A stretch of DNA of 64,000 nucleotides from Arthrobacter_H rhombi (GCF_039526245.1 NZ_BAAAIV010000011.1:1-64000), one strand, 5' to 3'. Positions 26,783-35,857 are shown, counted from the stretch's first letter. The notes: generated by a model not told the origin, from the sequence alone. Made by a program: numbers and translations.

Positions 26783-28614
26783 GGGAGGCCCCTGGCCGAG
26801 GGGGCCTCGGGCGTTTGATCGGAGACCGGACGTCGGGGAGGTAGCCAGACCCGGAACACGGTGCATCCGGGAACAGAATGGACGTCGATGGTTCCTCCCG
26901 TGCCGCGGATCATGTTGAAAACGATGTTCAGGCCCAGACCCGTCCCCTGCCCCGGAGGCTTGGTTGTGAAGAACGGATCGAACACCTTGCCGACCGTCGC
27001 GGGGTCGATGCCTGGACCGTCGTCCTCGATCTCGACGGCAACCCCCTCACGTTCCGCCCGGGTGCGGATGGTCAGGCTCCCCGATCCGCCGAGGGCATCG
27101 GCGGCGTTGTCGATGATGTTGGTCCACACCTGGTTGAGCTCACTGCCCAGGGTCTCGATCCGTGGCACGTCGGGATCATAATCGCGGACGACCTCGATGC
27201 CCTGCTTGAGCTTGGACTGGAGCATGACGAGGGTGCCGTCCAAACCCTCATGCACGTCGACATCCTGCACCGACGCGCGATCCATGTAGCTGTAGTCCTT
27301 CAGTGCGCCCACTATTTCGGAGATCCGCGCCGAGCCGTGCCCGATCTGCGCGATGAGCCCGTAAGCGGTTCGTGCCTCTGCCAGGGCGGTGATGGTGCTT
27401 CCCAGATGGGCTGGTTCGAAGGAACCCGCCAGGGCGTCCAGTGACTCGGGGTCCAGCCCCAGGTCCACGAGCGGCCCTGCAGCATCCCAGGATTCGTCGA
27501 GGCCGTGCTCGGCCAGCCAGGTCTCCACGTCGTCTTCGAGATCGCCTCGGCTGACGGGATCGAGCCGGTCCGCACCCGCCGTCTGGCTCGCCGCACGCTC
27601 GATGAGTTCGGCCAGCTGCCCCGCTTCGGTGGGATCCTGTGCCGCCTGGGCCAGTGTGAGCAGTGCAGCACAGGTCTTCGTGAAAGCGCCTTCCAGCAGG
27701 GCGGCGCCGCGCCGAGCCGCAGCGGCCGGATTGTTCAATTCGTGGGCCAGCCCCGCGCTGAGCCGTCCGAGCGTGGCCAGCTTTTCGCTCTGGATAAGCG
27801 CCGCCGAGCGTTCAGCCACCTCTTCCTCCAACTGTCGTTGGTAGGCAGCTTGCAACGCCTCGGTTTGCTTGCGATCGCTGACGTCCCGGAAAAAGGTGTG
27901 CGTCGCCACGAAGACCCCGTCCCGGAACCGGCCCGTCGCATTACCCTCCACCGGAAACGTATGTCCGTCCTTGGCCACGAAGGTGACCTCCACGCGATCG
28001 AACGACTTCCCGCTCATGATCTGGCCGATGAGCAGGGTGCAATGGTTGTGGTCCACTTCGGCGACGATGTCGAACAGGGTCAACCCGGCCAGTTCCTCCG
28101 GGCCATAGCCGAGGAGATCGTGCCAGGCGCGGTTGACGAATCCGAAGTGGCCATCGGGCAGGATGCTCTGCACGATGTCGTGTGCGGATTCGATGAGGTC
28201 CAGATACCGCTGTTCGCTCTCCCGCACGTGCATTTCGGCGTCGTGCTGGGGAGTCAGATCGCGGATGACCGCGCGGAGGCATTGTTCCCCGGGGATCCCT
28301 ACGACGGTCCATGACAGCCAACGGGTGGATTGATCGGCAGCCAGAAAGCGGTTCTGGAAGCGGGCCACAGTGCTTTCACGGGCGGACTCGAGCTTCTCGA
28401 CGGTGCGCGTGGCGTCGTCCGGGTGGACGAAGTCGGTCAGGGGCCGCGTGAGCAATTGCCCGGGGCTCCAGCCGAGGACTTCCCGCCACTCTCCGGTGGC
28501 TTCCTGGATGTGCCCGTCGAACCCGACAACGCACGCCAAGTCAGCGCTTTGGTCCAACAGACGTGCCGCGACCGCACGCGGCCATGCATCGATGCCGAGC
28601 CCATCGTGCGGCAC
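26779..28614 (-). CDS. PAS-domain sensor histidine kinase paired with the RR-TrxR fusion
   Basis: 611 residues from a GTG start; cytoplasmic, with no membrane segment. Two PAS domains occupy about 20-120 and 135-248. A coiled coil leads to the dimerisation region with the phospho-accepting His291 in LSAGLAHELNNPAAAARRG. About 170 residues of helical sequence are inserted before the ATPase domain (NQVWTNIIDNAADAL; EDDGPGIDP; GQGTGLGLNIVFNM). The HELNNP box and the long spacer resemble NtrB-like soluble kinases that sense redox or ligand through PAS. Its stop overlaps the fusion protein's ATG, so the two are translationally coupled and very likely cognate. Confidence 0.9.
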   Translation of the reverse strand: MPHDGLGIDAWPRAVAARLLDQSADLACVVGFDGHIQEATGEWREVLGWSPGQLLTRPLTDFVHPDDATRTVEKLESARESTVARFQNRFLAADQSTRWLSWTVVGIPGEQCLRAVIRDLTPQHDAEMHVRESEQRYLDLIESAHDIVQSILPDGHFGFVNRAWHDLLGYGPEELAGLTLFDIVAEVDHNHCTLLIGQIMSGKSFDRVEVTFVAKDGHTFPVEGNATGRFRDGVFVATHTFFRDVSDRKQTEALQAAYQRQLEEEVAERSAALIQSEKLATLGRLSAGLAHELNNPAAAARRGAALLEGAFTKTCAALLTLAQAAQDPTEAGQLAELIERAASQTAGADRLDPVSRGDLEDDVETWLAEHGLDESWDAAGPLVDLGLDPESLDALAGSFEPAHLGSTITALAEARTAYGLIAQIGHGSARISEIVGALKDYSYMDRASVQDVDVHEGLDGTLVMLQSKLKQGIEVVRDYDPDVPRIETLGSELNQVWTNIIDNAADALGGSGSLTIRTRAEREGVAVEIEDDGPGIDPATVGKVFDPFFTTKPPGQGTGLGLNIVFNMIRGTGGTIDVHSVPGCTVFRVWLPPRRPVSDQTPEAPSARGLP

Positions 28615-28646
28615 GGGACGCCCTCTTCAGGGACCTTCCGCCCGGC

Positions 28647-28662
28647 GGACCGCGGACGGTCC
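28647..28662. repeat. Small perfect hairpin in the kinase leader
   Basis: 6-bp arms (28647-28652 and 28657-28662) with a CGGA loop lie 33-48 bases upstream of the kinase GTG. It may affect mRNA structure; the role is unknown. Confidence 0.35.
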
Positions 28663-28724
28663 TTGGAATATACACCCGTTTGACAACAAATGGAGGGGGT
28701 GGGGGATGGGGGCCGAGAAGGCGG

Positions 28725-28955
28725 CTACCGCGCGTTGGCCACGAGGAAATCGAGGGCCCGGCAAGCCCGCCAGGTGGCCCAGAGGAGAAATATGGTCGAG
28801 CCGATGGCCGCAGCTCCGGCGAGGGCCGTTGGCACGGACAATCGATCCGCGGTCACGTCGAAGCCGAAGAATGCCACCACGCCGAGCGCGACGGAGATGA
28901 CCCACAAGATCAGGGCGACGGCGAAGAGGCCTGCTACCGGGTGTGGACGTTTCAT
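28725..28955 (-). CDS. Small two-helix membrane protein
   Basis: 76 residues from the ATG at 28955, with a GGGGGAA-type ribosome-binding site upstream. Two hydrophobic segments (about 7-30 and 42-60) are separated by a short loop, and the C-terminus is RACRALDFLVANAR. I do not recognise a family. It lies between the mgtC-like gene and the kinase on the same strand. Codon use resembles its neighbours. Confidence 0.6.
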   Translation of the reverse strand: MKRPHPVAGLFAVALILWVISVALGVVAFFGFDVTADRLSVPTALAGAAAIGSTIFLLWATWRACRALDFLVANAR

Positions 28956-29091
28956 GGATTCCCCCTGCGAACGCCGGCCGGGAGTCTCAGCTGGATGCCC
29001 GGACACGTGGACTTTTGGCCATGCTATCGCAGGGGCGAAAGTCCTGGACTTGAGGGCGGGTGTTGGCGCTGGTCTGCCTCCCGGCGGGCAT

Positions 29092-29847
29092 CTATTCGCT
29101 CTGGTCCTCGACGCTGACGCCGGTCACGTTGTCCAATTCCGAGAGGTGGTGGACCAGCACGTTGAGGTCCCCGGAGCCCTCGATTTCCAGTTCCACGCTG
29201 ACTTCATCGGGCCGCACCTGTCGTTCGGCCCCGTTGAGGAGCCGGCTTATGGTGCCACCGCTGCCGGCGTCGCGTTGGGTGGTGAACCCCTGGATCTGGA
29301 AGCCCAGTTTGGTGCAGGTCTGCAGGATCGAACGCAGTGCGCCGGTTCCATCGACATAGCTCGCCTGCAGCGCATGGTCGGTTCGGTTGCCCAATGATGT
29401 GCGGCGGACGATCCAGGGGTAGGCGTAGGCCACCAGATAGTGCGCGAGGACTACAAATACTGCCGGGATGACGAGCCCTGCTCCCGAAGCGGTGCCCACG
29501 GCGGCAGTGAGCCAGATCGACGCCGCGGTGGTCAACCCCCGGACACGGTTGCGCCGCACGAAGACCAGGCCCGCACCGATGAAGCCGATGCCCGAAACGA
29601 TTTGAGCCGCCACCCGGGATGGATCGAGGTTGATGTGGTCCTGCACATCAGCCGCAATGACGTCCGCAAAACCGTACTTGCTGACGATCGTGAATAGGGC
29701 TGCGCCCAAGCCGACGAGCGTATGCGTGCGCATGCCAGCAGATTTGGCCTTGAGCTGGCGCTCGAACCCGATGGCCGTGGAAAGGACCAGGGCAACGGCG
29801 AGGCAGATAAGCATCTGCCACCAAGTGGTGCCCACTCCCAGGATCAA
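29092..29847 (-). CDS. MgtC/SapB-family membrane protein
   Basis: 251 residues, read from a TTG at 29847. The TTG overlaps the stop of the upstream HhH gene as TTGA and has GAGGA about 7 bases before it. The frame stays open further upstream, but that part is Arg-rich and lies over the HhH gene. Four membrane helices carry the MgtC signature (ALVLSTAIGFERQLKAKSAGMRTHTLVGLGAALFT; GIGFIGAGLVFVRR; RGLTTAASIWLTAAVG). A C-terminal ACT-like soluble domain of about 90 residues follows. The family acts in adaptation to low Mg2+ or acid. Confidence 0.87.
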   Translation of the reverse strand: MILGVGTTWWQMLICLAVALVLSTAIGFERQLKAKSAGMRTHTLVGLGAALFTIVSKYGFADVIAADVQDHINLDPSRVAAQIVSGIGFIGAGLVFVRRNRVRGLTTAASIWLTAAVGTASGAGLVIPAVFVVLAHYLVAYAYPWIVRRTSLGNRTDHALQASYVDGTGALRSILQTCTKLGFQIQGFTTQRDAGSGGTISRLLNGAERQVRPDEVSVELEIEGSGDLNVLVHHLSELDNVTGVSVEDQSE

Positions 29848-30044
29848 GGGTTTTCCTCGAGCCCGTGCTCGGCTAGTGCGGCCTTCCAGATCCGCAGTGC
29901 CTTGGGGCCGACGCCGTGCAGCCGGGAGATGCCTGACCAGGATCGCGCAGACAGATCTTCCAGCGAGTTGATGCCGGCATGGTCCAGCGCCCGCGCGGCG
30001 GGAGCGCTGGTCCACGGCAGGTCATTTTCCGGTGTGGCCTCCAT
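29844..30044 (-). CDS. Helix-hairpin-helix domain mini-protein
   Basis: 66 residues. Almost the whole protein is a helix-hairpin-helix pair: ALDHAGINSLEDLSARSWSGISRLHGVGPKALRIWKAALAEHGL, with the HGVGPKAL hairpin typical of non-sequence-specific DNA binding and RNA polymerase alpha-CTD-like domains. Its stop overlaps the TTG start of the MgtC-like gene. Function unknown. The ribosome-binding site is weak and longer upstream starts in the same frame have no support. Confidence 0.7.
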   Translation of the reverse strand: MEATPENDLPWTSAPAARALDHAGINSLEDLSARSWSGISRLHGVGPKALRIWKAALAEHGLEENP

Positions 30045-30280
30045 GGGGCGGACTTTACCCCATGCCTGCTCCGCGCGTTGAGGATTGGTGCGCCAGCTGG
30101 GTGGGGACGGAACTGGTTGCCCGCCACACCTAACGGTTGCCCGACGGCGGTCGACAGTAGCAGCCGGACGCTCGTGGGCCAAAATGGTATCCGGACTGGT
30201 CCACGGTGCCGCGGAGACACGCCGCAAGCGCCGAGCTCGTAGCCCCGCCCGGCGGTGGCCCCCGATTGGAGACACTGTTG

Positions 30281-32479
30281 ATGAAACTCGACCACCCGGC
30301 CCGGCGGATCGTCGCGGCTGTCGCCTTGGCCGTAGCGCTCGCAGCAGGCTCCGTGGGAGGGCCAGCAGCAGACATGGCGGTTGCCTCCACGGCGAAACAG
30401 ACGTCCGCGAACCTCAACCTGCGCACCAGTGCATCCACGTCTTCGCGCTTGGTGACGACGCTGAAGAAAGGGACCAAGGTCAGCGTCTCCTCCACGCGGG
30501 GCAGCTGGTCAAGGGTGTCGGCCGGGAAGAAGACTGGCTGGGTGGCTTCGAGGTACTTGGTCAAGCCCGCCTCCGTCACGAAGAAGCCGACGCCCACGAA
30601 GAAAGCAGCGTCCAAGGCGCCGACGAAAAGGCCGATCGACAAGGTCACGACGGCGAATCTTAACCTGCGCAGCGGCGCCTCCTCGAAACACAAAGTCGTC
30701 AAGGTCCTGAAGAAGGGGACCACGGTATCCATCACGTCGACCCAGGGGACCTGGTCCAAGGGCTCGGCCAGCGGTAAAATCGGGTGGTTGTCCTCCAAGT
30801 ACCTCAAGAACCCACCGAAGCCGGTGGCCAAGAAGCCGGCCCCCGTAAAGAAGCCAGTGGCCAAGGTTGCTACCACGAACGTTAACCTTCGTTCCGGAGC
30901 CTCGACGAAGTACAAGGTCATCACGCAAGTGAAGAAGGGTGCCAACGTCTCCGTCACGTCGACCCAGGGAACCTGGTCCCAGGGCAAGACGGGCGGCAAG
31001 ACCGGGTGGCTGCCCTCGAAATACCTTGCGACCCCCCCGAAGTCGGCTCCGGCGCCGAAACCGACACCGTCCAAACCGACACCGTCGCCTGCCCAGCCAG
31101 CTGCGCCCGTCACCTTCACCACCACTTCCAACCTCAACCTGCGCGCGTCGGCCCCCGCTGGTTCGGTCTTGGCGACAATTCCCACCGGCGATACGGTCAC
31201 GAAGACCGGTTCGACGGCACAGAGCGGAACCTGGGTCCAGGTGAAGTACGGATCGATGACCGGATGGGTTTCCGCGTCTTACCTCAAGGCAGCGGCCAAA
31301 CCTGGTTCCACCCGGGTCCCCGCCAGCTTTGCCGTGTCCGGCGCGGGGTGGGGACACGGCGTGGGCATGAGCCAGTACGGCGCTCAGGGCCAAGCCCTGG
31401 AAGGGCGGAGCTCCAGCGCGATCCTGAACCACTACTACGCCCCCGCGACGATGTCATATACGACGTCCCGGGCGGCGTCTGACATCCGCGTGCAGATCCT
31501 CTCTACCTCGTCGTCGTCCATCACCGCAGCGAATGGTTCGCTGCGGTTATTGGATGGATCAAAGATCCTGGCCACGACGACCGGGACAGTTGGCCTAACG
31601 GTGAAGTCGGGCAAGGTGAACGCGAAGGTCGAGTCCAAATCCTTCACTCCGGCCGGCAAGCTGACGGTGCAATGGCAGAACACCCGATTCTGGGGTTCCG
31701 GTTCGAACGCCACCACCGTCGCCGTTCCCCGGGCCAACGACGGCTACGGGACGGTGAACTACCGTCATGGCAAGCTCGAAGTGGGGATCCTCTCGGGCAA
31801 ATTGAACCTGGTGAACGTCGTGCGCCTGAATGACGAGTACCTCTATGGGCTGGCCGAGATGCCCTCCTCGTGGCAGCCGGCGGCCCTTCAAGCCCAGGCA
31901 GTCGCCGGTCGGACCTACGCAATGCGGAACATGTCCTCGCTGAAGAAGAACTGCGACTGCAACGTCTATGACGAGGTCGCTTCCCAGAAATTCACCGCCT
32001 GGAATAAGGAGAACGAGGGTGCCGACGCCTACTACGGCAAACGGTGGAAGGCAGCGGTCGACGCGACCACCCGCCGCACTGCAGCGGGAACGCCGGTCTC
32101 CGGCGCCGTGCTGTTGTATTCCGGCTCGCTGATCGACGCCGTCTACTCCTCGTCCACCGGCGGCATGACCCGCAGTTCGGCCACTGTCTGGGGGAGCAAC
32201 CATGCGTACCTGCAATCGCGTGATGACCATTGGTCGCTGCTGGCCTCCAGTGGCAATCCGAACCGGTCGTGGGCCAACACCGCGTCCCAAGTGCAGGTCG
32301 CCAAGGCCTTCGGCGCCAGTAACGTAACGGCGGTTAAGATCGCCAAGAACAGCGACCTGACCATCAAGTCCGCCACTGCCTCCACCTTGTCCGGGGCGGT
32401 GCATACGATCAGTGGCTCAAAGTTCCGTTCGGGCATCGCCACCAAGAGCTCTTGGGTGACCAGCGTGATCGGCCGATAG
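30281..32479 (+). CDS. Secreted SpoIID/LytB-domain protein with four SH3 repeats
   Basis: 732 residues. An N-terminal signal peptide (KLDHPARRIVAAVALAVALAAGSVGG) leads to four bacterial SH3 (SH3_3) repeats, each with the pattern NLNLRxxAS...VxxxxKGTxVxVxST...GWxxSxYL. They are joined by Lys/Pro/Ala linkers. From about residue 350 comes the SpoIID/LytB domain (GAGWGHGVGMSQYGAQGQA; LNDEYLYGLAEMPSSWQPAALQAQAVAGRTYA; YSSSTGGMTRSS). Such domains cleave or bind peptidoglycan glycan chains and are exported. It is followed 213 bp later by a second SH3-repeat hydrolase on the same strand. Confidence 0.9.
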   Translation: MKLDHPARRIVAAVALAVALAAGSVGGPAADMAVASTAKQTSANLNLRTSASTSSRLVTTLKKGTKVSVSSTRGSWSRVSAGKKTGWVASRYLVKPASVTKKPTPTKKAASKAPTKRPIDKVTTANLNLRSGASSKHKVVKVLKKGTTVSITSTQGTWSKGSASGKIGWLSSKYLKNPPKPVAKKPAPVKKPVAKVATTNVNLRSGASTKYKVITQVKKGANVSVTSTQGTWSQGKTGGKTGWLPSKYLATPPKSAPAPKPTPSKPTPSPAQPAAPVTFTTTSNLNLRASAPAGSVLATIPTGDTVTKTGSTAQSGTWVQVKYGSMTGWVSASYLKAAAKPGSTRVPASFAVSGAGWGHGVGMSQYGAQGQALEGRSSSAILNHYYAPATMSYTTSRAASDIRVQILSTSSSSITAANGSLRLLDGSKILATTTGTVGLTVKSGKVNAKVESKSFTPAGKLTVQWQNTRFWGSGSNATTVAVPRANDGYGTVNYRHGKLEVGILSGKLNLVNVVRLNDEYLYGLAEMPSSWQPAALQAQAVAGRTYAMRNMSSLKKNCDCNVYDEVASQKFTAWNKENEGADAYYGKRWKAAVDATTRRTAAGTPVSGAVLLYSGSLIDAVYSSSTGGMTRSSATVWGSNHAYLQSRDDHWSLLASSGNPNRSWANTASQVQVAKAFGASNVTAVKIAKNSDLTIKSATASTLSGAVHTISGSKFRSGIATKSSWVTSVIGR

Positions 32480-32692
32480 GGGAAGGGGGTGGGCCTGGCC
32501 GTCCCGACCCTGGAAAACGAATCGGCCACAGCAAACCTGACCTATGATCAAAGTGCGCTGGGACTGGGTGGTCCGGCGCCGCTTGGGGCACTCTGCCCGC
32601 AAGCAGGGGGGAAGCGGCCATTCCGCTGCCCACTTCATCCACATCAAGGGCAGTACCCCGTTATTCCCGACCTGTGAATGTTGAGCGCAAAA

Positions 32693-34489
32693 ATGAACAA
32701 GACGAAAAAACTGTTGTGGTCCACCATGTCCGCAGCCGCACTGATTGCCGGCACCTTCGGCGCCGGCCCCGCGTACGCGGCACCGGCCAAGGACACCGTG
32801 GTGTCCCCGCTGAAACCCAACACCTATCGGTTCTCCTCCACCCAGGGCCCCCGCTGCATTCCGGTGCGCAACGGCACCACGATGCACCTGGGCCAGGACC
32901 TTCCCGCAGCCAACGGAAGCGCCATCTATGTGGTGGCCGATGGCACCGTGACCGCAACCCACAACGGGGCATACGGCGGCTCCGCCGGGTACATCGTCGT
33001 CCGCCACGTGCTGGGCGGCCAGACCTATTACACGGCCTACATCCACATGTACAACGCCGGGAAGTACGTCCGGGCGGGCCAAAAGGTCAAGGCCGGCCAG
33101 CGGATCGCCGATGTCGGCAGCTCCGGTGCGTCCACGGCCCCGCACCTGCACTTCGAGGTCTGGGGGTCCGCCGGGTGGATGAAGGGTCCGACCATCGAGC
33201 CGATGGCCTGGCTCAAGCGCTACGGCATCGACATGAAGCGCCACGCCACCACGGTCTACAACTTCACCCTGCCCACCAGCTGCAGCTACTGGGCCGCGAG
33301 CGACCTGAACTTGCGGGCCACCGCGTCGTCGTCCTCCAAGATGGTCAAACTGGTCCGCAAGGGCACACCGATGACCTCCGTGCCCGGCGCCTATTCCAAC
33401 GGCTACGTGCGGGTGACGGCGAATGGCGTGAGCGGCTGGGCCCTGCACGGCACGGTCTCCCCGAGCCGGGTCGCAGCCAACCCGCAGACGATCGACGTCA
33501 CGCCGGTCGCCGCCAGCCTCTACTACTACGCCACCGCGAACGTGAACTTCCGCCAGGGCCCGTCGACCGGATATGCGGTGCTGGGCACCGTGCCGCAGGG
33601 GACGCGCGTCAAGGTCACCGGCACCTCCAACGGATGGCTGCGGGTGGTGCACGGCTCGAAGACCGGATTCGCTTCCGCCGGCTATTTCAACCGGACCGCG
33701 CCCGCTCCCGTGAAGGCCCCGGCCAAGACGCCGACCCCTGCGAAGCCGGCACCGAAGCCGTCGGCTCCCGCCAAGGCGACAACGCTGCAGGTCAAGTCCG
33801 CCGTATACCTGCGCAAGGGGGCCAGCACGAAGGACGCAGTGGTGATGGTCCTGCCGGCCGGCGCCAAGGTCAGCCAGGTGTCCGCCGCGGCGGGCTGGTC
33901 GAAGGTCACGTACCAGGGCAAGACGGGCTACACGTCCTCGGCCTACCTCGTGACCCCGCCCAAGTCCCCCGCCAAACCGGCGCCGAAGCCTGCCGCCAAG
34001 CCCAAACCCGTCGTCAAGGCGCCCGTGAAGAAGGCCCCGGCCAAGACGACGACGAAGCAGACCAGTGCCAACCTCAGCCTGCGCAAGGGGGCCTCGACCT
34101 CCACCTCGCGCCTGTTGGTCATCCCGAAGAACGCCAAGGTCACCGTGGCCTCGACGTCCAAGGGCTGGTCCAAGGTCACCTATCAGGGCAAGACCGGCTA
34201 CGTCTCGGCCAGCTACCTGAAGAACGTCGCAGCGGCGAAGCCGGCGGTGAAGAAGCCAGCGGCCAAGAAGCCAGCGGCCAAGGCCCCGGTCAAGAAGGCG
34301 CCCGCGAAGACGTCGACCCGGAAGGCAACCGGGAACCTCTCCCTGCGCAAGGGGGCCTCGACCTCCACGGCACGCCTGCTGGTCATCCCCAAGAACGCCA
34401 AGGTCACCGTGGTCTCGACGTCCAAGGGCTGGTCCAAGGTCACCTATCAGGGCAAGACCGGCTACGCCTCGGCGCAGTACCTGAAATAG
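32693..34489 (+). CDS. Secreted M23 (LytM) endopeptidase with five SH3 repeats
   Basis: 598 residues from the ATG at 32693; an ATG 15 bases upstream is possible but has no ribosome-binding site. A signal peptide is cleaved after about Ala29 (GPAYA). The M23 domain (40-200) has zinc ligands His65 and Asp69 (HLGQD) and His151/His153 (HLHFEVW). Five SH3 repeats follow with Lys/Ala/Pro linkers. The last two are nearly identical at DNA level (34076-34229 and 34328-34489), which indicates a recent duplication. The protein would cut peptide cross-links in peptidoglycan and bind the wall through SH3 domains. Confidence 0.92.
   Translation: MNKTKKLLWSTMSAAALIAGTFGAGPAYAAPAKDTVVSPLKPNTYRFSSTQGPRCIPVRNGTTMHLGQDLPAANGSAIYVVADGTVTATHNGAYGGSAGYIVVRHVLGGQTYYTAYIHMYNAGKYVRAGQKVKAGQRIADVGSSGASTAPHLHFEVWGSAGWMKGPTIEPMAWLKRYGIDMKRHATTVYNFTLPTSCSYWAASDLNLRATASSSSKMVKLVRKGTPMTSVPGAYSNGYVRVTANGVSGWALHGTVSPSRVAANPQTIDVTPVAASLYYYATANVNFRQGPSTGYAVLGTVPQGTRVKVTGTSNGWLRVVHGSKTGFASAGYFNRTAPAPVKAPAKTPTPAKPAPKPSAPAKATTLQVKSAVYLRKGASTKDAVVMVLPAGAKVSQVSAAAGWSKVTYQGKTGYTSSAYLVTPPKSPAKPAPKPAAKPKPVVKAPVKKAPAKTTTKQTSANLSLRKGASTSTSRLLVIPKNAKVTVASTSKGWSKVTYQGKTGYVSASYLKNVAAAKPAVKKPAAKKPAAKAPVKKAPAKTSTRKATGNLSLRKGASTSTARLLVIPKNAKVTVVSTSKGWSKVTYQGKTGYASAQYLK
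34070..34489 (+). repeat. Near-identical tandem SH3-repeat DNA
   Basis: Two units of roughly 155 bp (34076-34229 and 34328-34489) match at almost every base over LRKGASTST...KNAKVTV.STSKGWSKVTYQGKTGY. A third, more diverged copy starts near 33800. This is a likely site of unequal recombination and SH3 copy-number change. Confidence 0.85.
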
Positions 34490-34675
34490 GTCAAGCCAGG
34501 AGTGCACGACGGCGGTGTCCCCGCCCGGGTGCCCACCCCCACCAGGGTGCGGTGTCCGCGGTGGAGGCACCGCCGTCGTCCCCTGTCGGGGGTGGGCGAA
34601 TCCGCCGGCGCGAATTTGGTGCCGGGCGGTGCCTCCGGTACCCTTTCTAGGTACGCCTCCGCGGCGCGCGACCCC

Positions 34676-34752
34676 GGATCTTTAGCTCAGTTGGTTAGAG
34701 CGTTCGCCTCACACGCGAAAGGTCGCTGGTTCGAGTCCAGTAAGATCCACCA
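34676..34752 (+). tRNA. tRNA-Val (anticodon CAC)
   Basis: Complete cloverleaf. Acceptor 34676-34682 pairs with 34742-34748, the anticodon stem TTCGC/GCGAA encloses CTCACAC (anticodon CAC, codon GTG), and CCA is encoded at 34750-34752. A possible promoter is TTGGTG (34616-34621), a 17-bp spacer and TACCCT (34639-34644). Confidence 0.96.
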
Positions 34753-34759
34753 CACGAGA

Positions 34760-34787
34760 AGCCCCCGGCAGCTGCCGGGGGCTTTTC
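34760..34787 (+). terminator. Terminator after tRNA-Val
   Basis: A 10-bp perfect stem (34760-34769 with 34774-34783) with a 4-base loop is followed by TTTT. Confidence 0.92.
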
Positions 34788-34804
34788 GCATGTCGGGGGA
34801 CGGG

Positions 34805-35836
34805 TCAGCCGGCGAGCATGTCCAGCACCAGCGGCTTGACCTTCTCGCCGAGCAGCTCGATGCTGCGCTGCATGGGGCCGTGGGGGAGCGTGCCCGCGCT
34901 GTACTTGATGTCGATGCGCGAGAGCCCGAGGGTGCCGGCGATCGTGGCCATCTTGCGGGCGACCGTCTCCGGGGATCCGAGCAGCAGGTTGCCGTTCTCC
35001 CCGGCGGAGGCGTTGAAGCGGATCCGGCTGGCCGGCGGCCAACCCCGTTCGGCGCCGAGCCGGTCCATGGTGCGCTTGTAATGCGGCCAGAGGATCTCGG
35101 CGGCTTCCTCGTCGGTGTCGGCGACCAGGCCGTGCAGGTGGGCGCCGATCTTCTGCGGCTGCTGGCCGAACTCCTCCAGCGAGCGATGGTAGAGCCGCGT
35201 CAGCGGTTCGAACGCCAACGGGTCCCCGCCGATGATCGCCAGGAACAACGGCAGGCCGTGCCGTGCGGCGCGGACCACCGATTCGGGGCTGCCGCCCACG
35301 CCCACCCATGCGGTGAGTCCCTCGGCAGTGAGCGGGAAGACGCGGGCGCCGCTCAGCGGGGCACGGGTGCGTCCGCTCCAGGTCACGGGCTGCTCCTTGA
35401 GCAGCTTGGCGAACAGGGCCAGCTTCTCCTCGAACAGGACCTCGTAGTCGGCCAGATCGTACCCGAAGAGCGGGAACGACTCGACGAAGGAACCACGGCC
35501 CAGGATCGTTTCGGCGCGTCCGTTGGACAAGGCATCCAGTGTCGCGAAGCGCTCGAAGACGCGGACGGGGTCATCGGAGCTGAGTACCGTGACGGCCGAT
35601 CCCAGCCGGATCCTCTCGGTCCGTGCGGCGATCGCGGCCAGCACCACCTCGGGGGCGGTGACTGCATAGTCGTCGCGGTGGTGCTCGCCGACGCCGAAGA
35701 AGTCCAGGCCCGACTGTTCGGCGGTCACCGCCTCCTCGACGACGTTCCGGATGACCTGTGCGTGGGGGAGTAGGGTGCCGGCGTCGTCTTCGGTGACGTC
35801 GCCGAACGTCTCGACGCCGATCTCAAGTTGTGTCAT
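34805..35836 (-). CDS. LLM-class flavin-dependent oxidoreductase
   Basis: 343 residues of luciferase-like monooxygenase fold. It opens LEIGVETFGDVTEDD and includes GVGEHHRDDYAVTAPEVVLAAIAART (the conserved EHH segment), RIRLGSAVTVLSSDDPVRVFERFATLD and GRGSFVESFPLFGYDL. Members use FMN or F420 to oxidise or reduce diverse small molecules, and the substrate is not predictable here. GGAGGA lies just upstream of the ATG. An AT-rich inverted repeat (35858-35871) in its promoter region suggests dedicated repression, perhaps by a MarR-type protein. It stands alone. Confidence 0.88.
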   Translation of the reverse strand: MTQLEIGVETFGDVTEDDAGTLLPHAQVIRNVVEEAVTAEQSGLDFFGVGEHHRDDYAVTAPEVVLAAIAARTERIRLGSAVTVLSSDDPVRVFERFATLDALSNGRAETILGRGSFVESFPLFGYDLADYEVLFEEKLALFAKLLKEQPVTWSGRTRAPLSGARVFPLTAEGLTAWVGVGGSPESVVRAARHGLPLFLAIIGGDPLAFEPLTRLYHRSLEEFGQQPQKIGAHLHGLVADTDEEAAEILWPHYKRTMDRLGAERGWPPASRIRFNASAGENGNLLLGSPETVARKMATIAGTLGLSRIDIKYSAGTLPHGPMQRSIELLGEKVKPLVLDMLAG

Positions 35837-35857
35837 GGGTCCTCCAGAAGTGGTTTA

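Noticed and set aside
32417..34570. 717-residue leftward open frame
   Set aside because: It is antisense to the M23/SH3 gene, Gly/Arg-rich, without domains. The plus-strand frame has a signal peptide and catalytic motifs.
32674..34650. 658-residue plus-strand frame overlapping the M23/SH3 gene
   Set aside because: Low-complexity Arg/Gln/Gly translation of the wrong frame.
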